A DNA stretch of 64,000 bases from an uncultured bacterium (GTDB lineage Bacteria > Bacillota > Clostridia > Oscillospirales > Oscillospiraceae): assembly GCA_948469375.1 (NCBI GenBank), contig CAOKLO010000010.1, positions 1 to 64,000 of the forward strand, read 5' to 3'. Below, in pieces: positions 46,261-53,067 of this stretch. Within the stretch, counting starts at the first letter, position 1. Every line of letters begins with the position of its first letter. Position numbers and translations under genes: made by a program. Below the pieces are notes generated by a model. The model worked only from the letters and a program-made list of their open reading frames with translations, made no database searches and had not been told where the DNA came from.

Positions 46261-46276
46261 GTCCTATAAACAGGAC
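46261..46276. promoter_or_regulatory. Inverted repeat upstream of recA
   Basis: GTCCT and AGGAC are separated by six bases (ATAAAC), about 75 bases before recA, next to AT-rich promoter-like DNA. It could be an operator. It does not match GAAC-N4-GTTC. Confidence 0.3.
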
Positions 46277-46324
46277 CAAACTTTATGTTTTCCACTCGTC
46301 CGTCTTATATCTGCTTTTACCTCA

Positions 46325-46681
46325 TCAAACAGGCTCATCAAAAAACTTTCCTTTGAAAAAGTTCTCATTTCCCAGATTTTTCGCAGTTAAGCGAAACATC
46401 ACACAGCCGTCCGGACACACAAATATCTTACTCTTCGGACTGTCGCCTCCCAGATTTTCTAGGTCGCCGCCGCTTCTGACCGCTTCCATAACCGGAAACA
46501 TGACCATCATCAGCTTGGAGCAGATACCCTGTCCGTCCTGGTTGACGGGACAGCCGTAGGTACAGGTGTACCTGTCCCCGAGTTCCTCCCCATTCCGGCA
46601 GTACCGCTCCGTATGGTCACCATGGAGAAAACCAATCACTTCAATTTCAAACTCATATTCCTCGTCAAACCACTTTTTCAT
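46325..46681 (-). CDS. TIGR04076 family protein
   Basis: This 118-residue protein has the cysteine pattern of the TIGR04076 family: GDRYTCTYGCPVNQDGQGIC in the first half and the late CPDGCVMFRLTA. Four or five conserved cysteines suggest a metal site. The function is unknown. It overlaps the end of prmC by 17 bases and has its own GGAGGACGAAG ribosome site. Confidence 0.75.
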   Translation of the reverse strand: MKKWFDEEYEFEIEVIGFLHGDHTERYCRNGEELGDRYTCTYGCPVNQDGQGICSKLMMVMFPVMEAVRSGGDLENLGGDSPKSKIFVCPDGCVMFRLTAKNLGNENFFKGKFFDEPV

Positions 46682-47552
46682 CTTCGTCCTCCTGTTCCAC
46701 GCTGCCTTCCACCACCCGCCAATGCAGGCCGGGGTCCATGGTGCTCTGGAGGTCCTGGAAGCCCTGCTCCTCCATGATAGACTTCACTGCGTTCGCCTGG
46801 TCATAGCCCACCTCAAAAATCAGCTTCCCGCCGGGCCTCAGCGCGCACTTCCACTTCTTTGCAACGGCCCGGTAAAATTTCAAGCCGTCCTCTCCGCCGT
46901 CCAGCGCCATACGGGGCTCATAGTCCCGGACGGACACGTCCAGCCGCCCCACCTCCAGGGTGGGAATATACGGGGGATTGCACAAAATCAAATCAAAATC
47001 CCGCAGCAGCCGGGGCGGCGGCTCCAGCGCGTCCACCTGGATGGGGCTGACCTGGTCGGTGAGCCCGCAGCGGCGGATATTCTGGCGGCACACCCGCAGG
47101 GCGTCCTCCGACCACTCCGCCAAATAGACCTGCGTATTGGGGCAGTTTTCCGCCATCGCCAGCCCAATGCAGCCGCTCCCGGCGCACAGGTCCAGCACCC
47201 GGGTGCCGTCGGGCAGATCCCGGACAAACAAAATGCCCCGCTCCACCACCATTTCGGTGTCCGGTCTGGGGATCAGTACGTCCCGGCAGATATCCAGCGT
47301 CAGGCCGTAAAACTCCCACTCGCCGATGAGATAGGCCACCGGCTCCCCTCTCATACGGCGCTCCAGCAGGTCCCGGAACCGCTTCTCCACTCCGTCGGAG
47401 GCATACAGCGTCAGGTCCCGGAGAAACTCCCCCCGGCCCTTACCGGAGACAAAGCACAACAGCTCTCTGGCTTCCAGCTGTGCCTGCTCCACCCCCGCTC
47501 CCTTCAGGGCCTTCCGTGCGTCCAAATACAGGTCGTTATAGGTGACGGGCAT
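46665..47552 (-). CDS. prmC: Peptide chain release factor N5-glutamine methyltransferase
   Basis: PrmC (HemK) methylates the glutamine of the GGQ motif in release factors RF1 and RF2. The 295-residue protein has an N-terminal helical RF-binding domain, the SAM loop VLDLCAGSGCIGLAMA and the catalytic motif LILCNPPYIPT. The ATG at 47552 follows GAGGGTGA. prfA is not in the window, though a YqhQ-like gene lies just upstream as in many Clostridia. Confidence 0.95.
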   Translation of the reverse strand: MPVTYNDLYLDARKALKGAGVEQAQLEARELLCFVSGKGRGEFLRDLTLYASDGVEKRFRDLLERRMRGEPVAYLIGEWEFYGLTLDICRDVLIPRPDTEMVVERGILFVRDLPDGTRVLDLCAGSGCIGLAMAENCPNTQVYLAEWSEDALRVCRQNIRRCGLTDQVSPIQVDALEPPPRLLRDFDLILCNPPYIPTLEVGRLDVSVRDYEPRMALDGGEDGLKFYRAVAKKWKCALRPGGKLIFEVGYDQANAVKSIMEEQGFQDLQSTMDPGLHWRVVEGSVEQEDEDEKVV

Positions 47553-47582
47553 CGCTCTCACCCTCTCCCGCGATGATTTTTC

Positions 47583-48554
47583 TTACCAGGCGTCCGCGCC
47601 CTTTTCTTCCGGCAAAACCCGTCTCAGCGCCTCAATGCCCACCTCGATCATGGAATCGTCCGGCTCAAAGGTGGTGAAGTTCTGCATCCACATGCCCGGC
47701 GCCCGCAGAGCCCGACAAACCGGGCCGTCGTGGCCGCCTACATAGCGGTTGAATTCGTAGGTCACCCCCACGATAACGGGCAGCATCAGCAGGTGTAGCG
47801 CCATGCGCAGCCAAGTGTTTTCGATCTTCAGCGGCGTGAAGATCACAATGGACAGGAAAATGGACACCGCAATGACCACAAACAAAAAGCTGGTGCCGCA
47901 CCTGGGATGGTGCCGGGGCTGTTTCCGCACATTTTCTACAGTCAGTTCCAGGCCGTTTTCATAGCAGTAAATAGTCTTGTGCTCTGCGCCGTGGTACTCG
48001 AACACCCTATGAATTTCCTTCATTTTGGAGCATAAATAGAGGTAGATCATGAAAATAACCACCTTGAGCACGCCCTCAATCACCGAGCGCACCCACAAAG
48101 GCATGGTCTTCCACACCAGACCGATGAGCCCTGTCAAAGCGGTGGGCAGCAGGATGAACAGCCCCACGGAAAAGGCGATGCCGATCACCGCCGCCAGGGT
48201 GATGATGATGCCCATGGCCTTGTCTTCCTCGAAATGGTCGCTGATCCACTTGTCTAAGCCCGTCAGCTCTTCCTCCTCCAGGGCGCCGTCGTCGGACACC
48301 TCGGCAGAGTGCATCAGCGCCTTCATTCCGTGGACCATGGAGCCGCCGAAAATGAACAGCCCCCGGATAAAGGGCAGCTTGGCCGGTCCCGACCTGGGCT
48401 TAACGGCCTCCTCGGTGACATCCAGCTCTCCATCCGCCTTGCGCACCACAATGGCCCGTTTCTCCGGGCCCTGCATCATAATGCCCTCGATCAAGGCCTG
48501 ACCGCCGCAGGTGGTCTTAAATGGGGTACAATAATTTTCGTCTTGTTTTGCCAT
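47583..48554 (-). CDS. DUF1385 family membrane protein (YqhQ-like)
   Basis: This 323-residue protein belongs to the DUF1385 family (B. subtilis YqhQ). It has the N-terminal GGQALIEGIMMQGPEKRAIVVRK, the middle EYHGAEHKTIYCYENG and RHHPRCGTSFLFVV, and GGHDGPVCRALRAPGMWMQ near the end. Four or five membrane segments lie between. The conserved His and Cys residues suggest a metal site. The function is unknown. It has its own promoter and leads into prmC. Confidence 0.9.
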   Translation of the reverse strand: MAKQDENYCTPFKTTCGGQALIEGIMMQGPEKRAIVVRKADGELDVTEEAVKPRSGPAKLPFIRGLFIFGGSMVHGMKALMHSAEVSDDGALEEEELTGLDKWISDHFEEDKAMGIIITLAAVIGIAFSVGLFILLPTALTGLIGLVWKTMPLWVRSVIEGVLKVVIFMIYLYLCSKMKEIHRVFEYHGAEHKTIYCYENGLELTVENVRKQPRHHPRCGTSFLFVVIAVSIFLSIVIFTPLKIENTWLRMALHLLMLPVIVGVTYEFNRYVGGHDGPVCRALRAPGMWMQNFTTFEPDDSMIEVGIEALRRVLPEEKGADAW

Positions 48555-48587
48555 TTTACGTCTTTCTCCTTTGATTGCCTGACACGC

Positions 48588-48616
48588 AGTATATCAGAAA
48601 CCGGCCCAAACCGCAA
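48588..48616 (-). promoter_or_regulatory. Sigma-A promoter (extended -10) of the DUF1385 gene
   Basis: TTGCGG and TATACT are separated by 17 bases on the minus strand. A TGA triplet before the -10 makes it an extended -10 promoter. Confidence 0.7.
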
Positions 48617-48652
48617 CCGGCTATTTAGAACGTTTATTCGATTTCCTCCCGG

Positions 48653-50167
48653 CTACACACTCTCCGCCCTGATGGGCAGCCGGATGGTGACCACACAGCC
48701 GCCGCCGGAGGCGTTGTCGATGTCCATGGAACCGTTGTGGCTGTTGACGATCTCGTCGCACACCGCCAGGCCGATGCCCGATCCCCGGGCCTTGGACGAG
48801 CCCTTGTAGAATTTGTATTTAATAAAGGGCAGCTCCTCCTCGGGCACGCCGGGGCCGTAGTCCCGGATTCGTATGACCACATCGTCCCCGTCCCGGCCCG
48901 CGGAAACCTCAATCCGGCCGCCGGAGCCGCCGTGCTTGTCTGCGTTGTCCAGCACGTTGCAGAACACCTGCCGCAGCCGCTCCGGATCGCCGCTGATGAT
49001 GGGCAGCTCCTCCTCGCACTCGGTGTAGTCCAGCTCCAGCCCCTTGCGCCGGAAAAATTCCCGATAGGTGTATACCGCGTCCTCCAGCTCCGCCAGAATG
49101 TCGATGGGCTCCACCGACAGGTTGAACCGGCCTGTCTCCATCCGGGAGAACTCCAGCAGCTCCTCCACCATGCGGGTGAGGCGCTGGGACTCGGACACGA
49201 TGATACCCATCCCCTTCTTCACGTCGGAGGCGTCCCGCACCTCCCCGTTGTACAGCGTCTCCGCCCAGCCGTTGATGGCGGTCAGCGGCGTGCGCAGCTC
49301 ATGGGATACAGAGGAGATAAACTCGGACTGGGTGCGCTCCGCCTGGTCGATCTTCATGGACATGTCGTTGATACTGTCCACCAGCTCACCCATCTCGTCA
49401 TCGGATTTTTTCTCCATCTGAACTCCGTAGCTGCCCGCGGCGATGCGTTTGGCTGTCTCCGTCACCCGGATCACCGGGTCCAGCACCGAGCGGATGAAGT
49501 AGGACGCGCACAGCCCCATGACGACCAGAATGATTAGCCCGATGGCGGAGGTCACCGCCACAATGCGCACCATCTGAGCGTGCACCTGCCGCAGGGAGGT
49601 GACCATGCGCACCACGCCCACTACCGTGTTGTTATAGACCACCGGCGCGGAGGCGGAAATCACGTTGTCTCCGGTGTCCGGGTCCTTGCCGATGTGAGGC
49701 CTGACCGCCCTTTCGTTGATGGCGGCGACCACGTCGGGGCTGTGGGTGCTGGCTCCGGAAATATCCATCATGGAGGACATGAGCACCCGACCGCCGGCAT
49801 TGAGAATCTGCACCTCAATGATGGTCTTTTCCTCAAATTGGCTGACGAACTGCCGGGCGGTGGAAAGATAGGCAGTCTCGGTGTAGTTGCGGAACATCCC
49901 GGCGGCGGTCTGGGCCTTGCTCTCCAGCGTGGCCTGGATGGTGGAGGTGTAGTAGCTGTACATGGCCAGAGAGAACGCGCTCACCGCGATAGCCACCACC
50001 ACCAGGGTGACGGCCAGAGTGTTCAGCAGCCAGCGGCGGCGCAGACGGCCGCGGGGCTGCCGTTTTTGGGCGGGAGGCTCAGGCTTCGGCTCCTCCGCCG
50101 GACCTTCCCTTTGCTTGGGCGACATGGGCAGGAGCTTGCGCCGTTTCCGGCGGCTTTCCTGATCCAT
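48653..50167 (-). CDS. Sensor histidine kinase
   Basis: This 504-residue membrane kinase has a basic, Pro-rich N-terminus, a first transmembrane helix near residues 47-70, an outer sensor domain of about 125 residues, and a second helix near 197-222. A HAMP domain follows (VTETAKRIAAGSYGV), then the phosphoacceptor region SSVSHELRTPLTAINGW (His about 290). The ATPase domain is complete: N-box FCNVLDNADKHG, G1 IRDYGPGVPEEEL, G2 ARGSGIGLAVCDEI. It is encoded just after its response regulator and would phosphorylate it. The architecture resembles WalK/PhoR-type kinases without a PAS domain. Confidence 0.95.
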   Translation of the reverse strand: MDQESRRKRRKLLPMSPKQREGPAEEPKPEPPAQKRQPRGRLRRRWLLNTLAVTLVVVAIAVSAFSLAMYSYYTSTIQATLESKAQTAAGMFRNYTETAYLSTARQFVSQFEEKTIIEVQILNAGGRVLMSSMMDISGASTHSPDVVAAINERAVRPHIGKDPDTGDNVISASAPVVYNNTVVGVVRMVTSLRQVHAQMVRIVAVTSAIGLIILVVMGLCASYFIRSVLDPVIRVTETAKRIAAGSYGVQMEKKSDDEMGELVDSINDMSMKIDQAERTQSEFISSVSHELRTPLTAINGWAETLYNGEVRDASDVKKGMGIIVSESQRLTRMVEELLEFSRMETGRFNLSVEPIDILAELEDAVYTYREFFRRKGLELDYTECEEELPIISGDPERLRQVFCNVLDNADKHGGSGGRIEVSAGRDGDDVVIRIRDYGPGVPEEELPFIKYKFYKGSSKARGSGIGLAVCDEIVNSHNGSMDIDNASGGGCVVTIRLPIRAESV

Positions 50168-50194
50168 TCAGCTCCTCCCCTTTCTGTCAAGCCT

Positions 50195-50884
50195 TTACAC
50201 TTCCCACTCGTACCCGTAACCCCACACTGTGCTGATATGGGCCGGATTCTGGGGGTCGTCCTCCAATTTAATGCGCAGGCGGCGGATGTTCACGTCCACG
50301 ATTTTCAGCTCGCCCAGGTACTCCTTGCCCCAGACCGCCTCCAGAATCTCCTCCCGGGCCAGGGCCTTCCCCGGATTCTCCATGAACAGCTTCACGATGG
50401 AATACTCCACCTGGGTCAGCTTCACCCGCTTGCCGTTCTTTTCCAGAGTGCGGTTCCGGGTGTTCAGCAGGAAGGGGGGCTGGGAGATCTCGTCCACGTC
50501 GTGGACAGGCGCGCCGCCGGTGCGGCGGAACAGGGCGTCCACCCGGGCGGTGAGCTCAGCTGGGGAAAAGGGCTTGGTCACGTAGTCGTCCGCCCCGGTC
50601 ATCAAGCCGCTGACCTTGTCCATCTCCTGGGTGCGGGCAGTGAGCATAATAATACCCATCTGGGAGTTGCCCGCCCGGATGCGGCGGCACACCTCAAAGC
50701 CGTCGATCTCCCCGGGGAGCATGATGTCCAGCAGGGCCACCTTCACATCCGGATTCTTTTGAATCAGAGCCAGCGCTTCCTCGCCGGTACCGGCCTCGAT
50801 GGTGTCATAACCCGCCCGCTTCAGGTTGATGACCACAAAGCTGCGGATGTTGGTCTCGTCCTCCAAAACCAGGATCTTGCGCAT
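50195..50884 (-). CDS. OmpR-family response regulator
   Basis: This 229-residue regulator has a receiver domain with phospho-Asp53 (VALLDIMLPGE), conserved acidic residues at 8-9 (VLEDE) and Lys103 (VTKPFSP). A C-terminal winged-helix DNA-binding domain follows (AREEILEAVWGKEYLGELKIVDVNIRRL, ending TVWGYGYEWEV). It pairs with the kinase encoded 27 bp downstream. The start at 50884 (MRKILVLEDE) has GGGGGA upstream; the frame extends to 50926 without support. Confidence 0.95.
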   Translation of the reverse strand: MRKILVLEDETNIRSFVVINLKRAGYDTIEAGTGEEALALIQKNPDVKVALLDIMLPGEIDGFEVCRRIRAGNSQMGIIMLTARTQEMDKVSGLMTGADDYVTKPFSPAELTARVDALFRRTGGAPVHDVDEISQPPFLLNTRNRTLEKNGKRVKLTQVEYSIVKLFMENPGKALAREEILEAVWGKEYLGELKIVDVNIRRLRIKLEDDPQNPAHISTVWGYGYEWEV

Positions 50885-50926
50885 GATAAAACGTTCCCCC
50901 GCTTTCTCAAATCGTCGCTGTTGCAA

Positions 50927-52282
50927 TTACCTGTTCGACCACGCCGCCGTGATCGGCTTAAACCTCTCGCTCAGCCCGTCCTCATCCAGGCCGCTGTTCC
51001 ATACGCCGGTGTCCAAAACGCCGCAGTAAATGGTGCTGCTGTCGCTGAAGAGCACCGTCCGCCCGGGCTGCTTGGACCGGGAAATCCGGTTGCTGCCGGT
51101 GAGGCGGTAAACGGTGAGGAACCGCCTTGGCTCCTCCTCCCGGTCAGGCCAATAGTAAAAGACCACTGCCCGCTCTCCCCGGCCGCTGAGGCTGTCGTCC
51201 CGAGCCACGGTGATGTTGTTGATATCCCAGCCGTTGGGCAGGGTGAGATACCACCCGTCGGTGAAGGAGTGGTACGTGATACAGCTGGTGGCGCTCTTTC
51301 CCCTGGAGTCCACCTGCTGCCAGTAAATCAGGTACTGGCTGCTGACATTTTCCGCCTCCGGCGGAGTGAGCAGCTGGGGCCGGGGAATCTCCATAACCCC
51401 GTCGTTGTTGATGTCCACGGTGGTGGCCTCGGTGTTGGTCCAGGAGGTGGCCAGGCTTACGCCGCTCTCCTCGTCCCGCGTGACGTTTTTCAGCCCCGAT
51501 CGCTCCAGCGTAAAGATATCGGTGAGCCAGCCGTTTTCCGTCTCAAGGGTAACATACACGCCCAGCAGCCCGTCGGACAGCAACCCGGATTCCGCCCGCA
51601 CCACATTCTTCAACCCGTCGGACAGCGGCGCCGAGGAGACCATCACCAGCCCCCCCTCCTGATAATCGTAATACTCCGACAGGTTGTATCCCTCGCCGGT
51701 GGTGTCCTTCTGGAACACCAGCAGCTCCTGACTGCCGTCCTGGTCCAGGTCCACCGTGGTATACCCCTCGTTATAGGTGGTATTCATCAGCTGGTTGGCC
51801 CCGCTCTTGGTAAAATTATAGGCGGACAGGATGTGCACGCCCGCGCTGAGCTGCCAGCTGACAATGAGCTCCCTGCTCCCGTCTCCGGTCAGATCCTCGT
51901 AGGCCACGGAATTAAAGGAGGTGCCCTCTCCGGACAGCATCACGTATTGGCGGTAGGTCTGGCTGCTGTCCTGGCGGAACAGGCACACCCGCATGGGCTT
52001 TTCCTCAGCGGAGGTCACCCGGAGGAACACCGCCGCCGTCTCCTGCTCGCCGTCGCTGTCCAGATCCAGCAGCTGGATGGTGGCGGTGTTGCTGCCATAG
52101 CTGATTGTGGCGTATTCCGCCCCCAGCTCGCTGATGGTGGCGTCGATGGTGTTCTGGAGGTCCCGATATTCCTGGGGCAGCACGGGCAAAGCGTACAGGT
52201 TATCCACCGGCTCGAACACGCAGCCGCTCAGGCCGATAGCCAGCACGGCCCCCAGGACCGCCAGCAGAAACCGCCGCTTCAT
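50927..52282 (-). CDS. Predicted lipoprotein with Asp-rich VCBS/FG-GAP-like repeats
   Basis: This 451-residue exported lipoprotein has the lipobox LSGC (cysteine near residue 21). It carries four or more repeats with calcium-loop-like acidic turns: LDLDSDGEQE, EDLTGDGSREL, VDLDQDGSQELL and VDINNDGVMEI. Such D-x-D-x-D-G turns occur in FG-GAP/VCBS beta-propellers, which often bind calcium. It is the first gene of the lipoprotein-regulator-kinase operon, so it may modulate or report a surface signal for the kinase (inferred from context). The ATG at 52282 follows GAGGAGGGAAAGGCA. Confidence 0.8.
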   Translation of the reverse strand: MKRRFLLAVLGAVLAIGLSGCVFEPVDNLYALPVLPQEYRDLQNTIDATISELGAEYATISYGSNTATIQLLDLDSDGEQETAAVFLRVTSAEEKPMRVCLFRQDSSQTYRQYVMLSGEGTSFNSVAYEDLTGDGSRELIVSWQLSAGVHILSAYNFTKSGANQLMNTTYNEGYTTVDLDQDGSQELLVFQKDTTGEGYNLSEYYDYQEGGLVMVSSAPLSDGLKNVVRAESGLLSDGLLGVYVTLETENGWLTDIFTLERSGLKNVTRDEESGVSLATSWTNTEATTVDINNDGVMEIPRPQLLTPPEAENVSSQYLIYWQQVDSRGKSATSCITYHSFTDGWYLTLPNGWDINNITVARDDSLSGRGERAVVFYYWPDREEEPRRFLTVYRLTGSNRISRSKQPGRTVLFSDSSTIYCGVLDTGVWNSGLDEDGLSERFKPITAAWSNR

Positions 52283-52321
52283 TGCCTTTCCCTCCTCTCC
52301 AAAGCACCGCCGCGGCATATG

Positions 52322-52346
52322 ATAATAGCCGCACCGCGGCTATTAT
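52322..52346. promoter_or_regulatory. Perfect 25-bp dyad over the -10 region
   Basis: ATAATAGCCGC and GCGGCTATTAT are perfect 11-bp arms with a three-base spacer. The dyad covers most of the -10 box and the predicted transcription start of the lipoprotein/two-component operon. As RNA it would also form a short hairpin, but without a T-run after it. Confidence 0.7.
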
Positions 52347-52370
52347 ATCACAGTTTTTTCTCTCTGCCTA
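52342..52370 (-). promoter_or_regulatory. Sigma-A promoter of the two-component operon
   Basis: TAGGCA and TATAAT are separated by 17 bases on the minus strand, with a TGA triplet just before the -10 box. Confidence 0.75.
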
Positions 52371-52400
52371 TGGATTTTTTGTGAACGAAAAAAATTTCTG

Positions 52401-52434
52401 AAAAATGGCAGCACCCTGCGGCGCTGCCATTTTT
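52401..52434 (-). terminator. Terminator of the lost transporter gene
   Basis: A 12-bp stem AAAAATGGCAGC / GCTGCCATTTTT starts right at the stop codon of the MATE-like tail on the minus strand. It lies inside the read-through part of the GNAT frame. Confidence 0.8.
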
Positions 52435-52526
52435 CAGTATTGATATTTTTCTCGCAGCATCCATATAAATGCCGCCGTCACCGCCACAGCCATCACCTCC
52501 GCCGCCGCAATGGACAGCCAAATGGC
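52434..52526 (-). pseudogene. C-terminal tail of a MATE-like transporter
   Basis: Read in the frame ending at 52434, the DNA after the GNAT homology encodes AIWLSIAAAEVMAVAVTAAF followed by IWMLREKYQY and a stop. This is one amphipathic entry, a membrane helix and a basic-aromatic end, the pattern I know from the C-termini of MATE family efflux proteins. A terminator follows directly. Only about 30 codons remain. It is fused out of frame to the GNAT gene. Confidence 0.55.
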
Positions 52527-53024
52527 TCTCCACCGCCGAATGGGCGGATATGTACAGCTTTTTTCCTCCGTGGTCCCTGGCCCAGTCCTTCGCCGCAGCA
52601 AACAGCGCTGCGCCCATCCCCCGGCCCCGCATATCCTCGGAGACATGAATGCTGGTCAAGTCCAGATACCGGTGCTCCCCGCCGAACAGCTCCGGCTCTA
52701 CCGACACAAAGCCCTTCAATTCTCCCTCAAAAAAACCGCCCAGCACCAGCCCGCCGGTATTTACCGTATTGGTCAGGCAGAATACCAGAAAACCGTAATC
52801 CTCCTCCGACCAGTCGTCGATAAAGGGGGTGTCCCTGACGACCCACTCTCCCTGCTCCCGCCGCCAGCACTTGGTCACCACCTGACGCCGGATAAAGGAA
52901 CGAAACAGCTCCCGGTTCAGCTCGCCTGCCGAAAGGGCTCGGTACTCAATCATTAAAAAACCTCCAAAGCGTTCAATTCCCCTCCCATATTATCTGAACC
53001 GCCCCCGCTTGTAAAGGCCGTTTG

Positions 53025-53067
53025 GACAAAAAGAGGAGGGAAGCCCCGCTCCCCTCCTCTTTTTGTC
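53025..53067 (-). terminator. Intrinsic terminator after the Clp gene
   Basis: A 16-bp stem GACAAAAAGAGGAGGG / CCCTCCTCTTTTTGTC overlaps the last bases of the clp stop codon. The descending arm carries the T-run. Confidence 0.88.

Larger units (their letters stand above)
52348..52953 (-). pseudogene. GNAT acetyltransferase with aberrant C-terminus
   Basis: The first 143 or so residues look like a normal GNAT acetyltransferase: FVSVEPELF, then YLDLTSIHVSEDMRGRGMG with the acetyl-CoA loop RGRGMG, then KLYISAHSAVES. In relatives this is followed by an aromatic segment (of the QAFYxxMGC kind). Here it turns into low-complexity Gly/Cys sequence (CGGGGDGCGGDGG), then reads through a terminator hairpin and on to 52348 in the promoter of the next operon. 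In another frame the same DNA encodes the tail of a membrane transporter (52434-52526). A deletion has probably joined the two genes. The protein lacks the last strand and helix of the fold and may be inactive. The ATG at 52953 has GGAGG upstream. Confidence 0.7.

Noticed and set aside
49580-52384. Long plus-strand open frame of 934 codons
   Set aside because: It lies antisense to the kinase, regulator and lipoprotein genes, which have clear domains. It is a by-product of high GC and biased codons.
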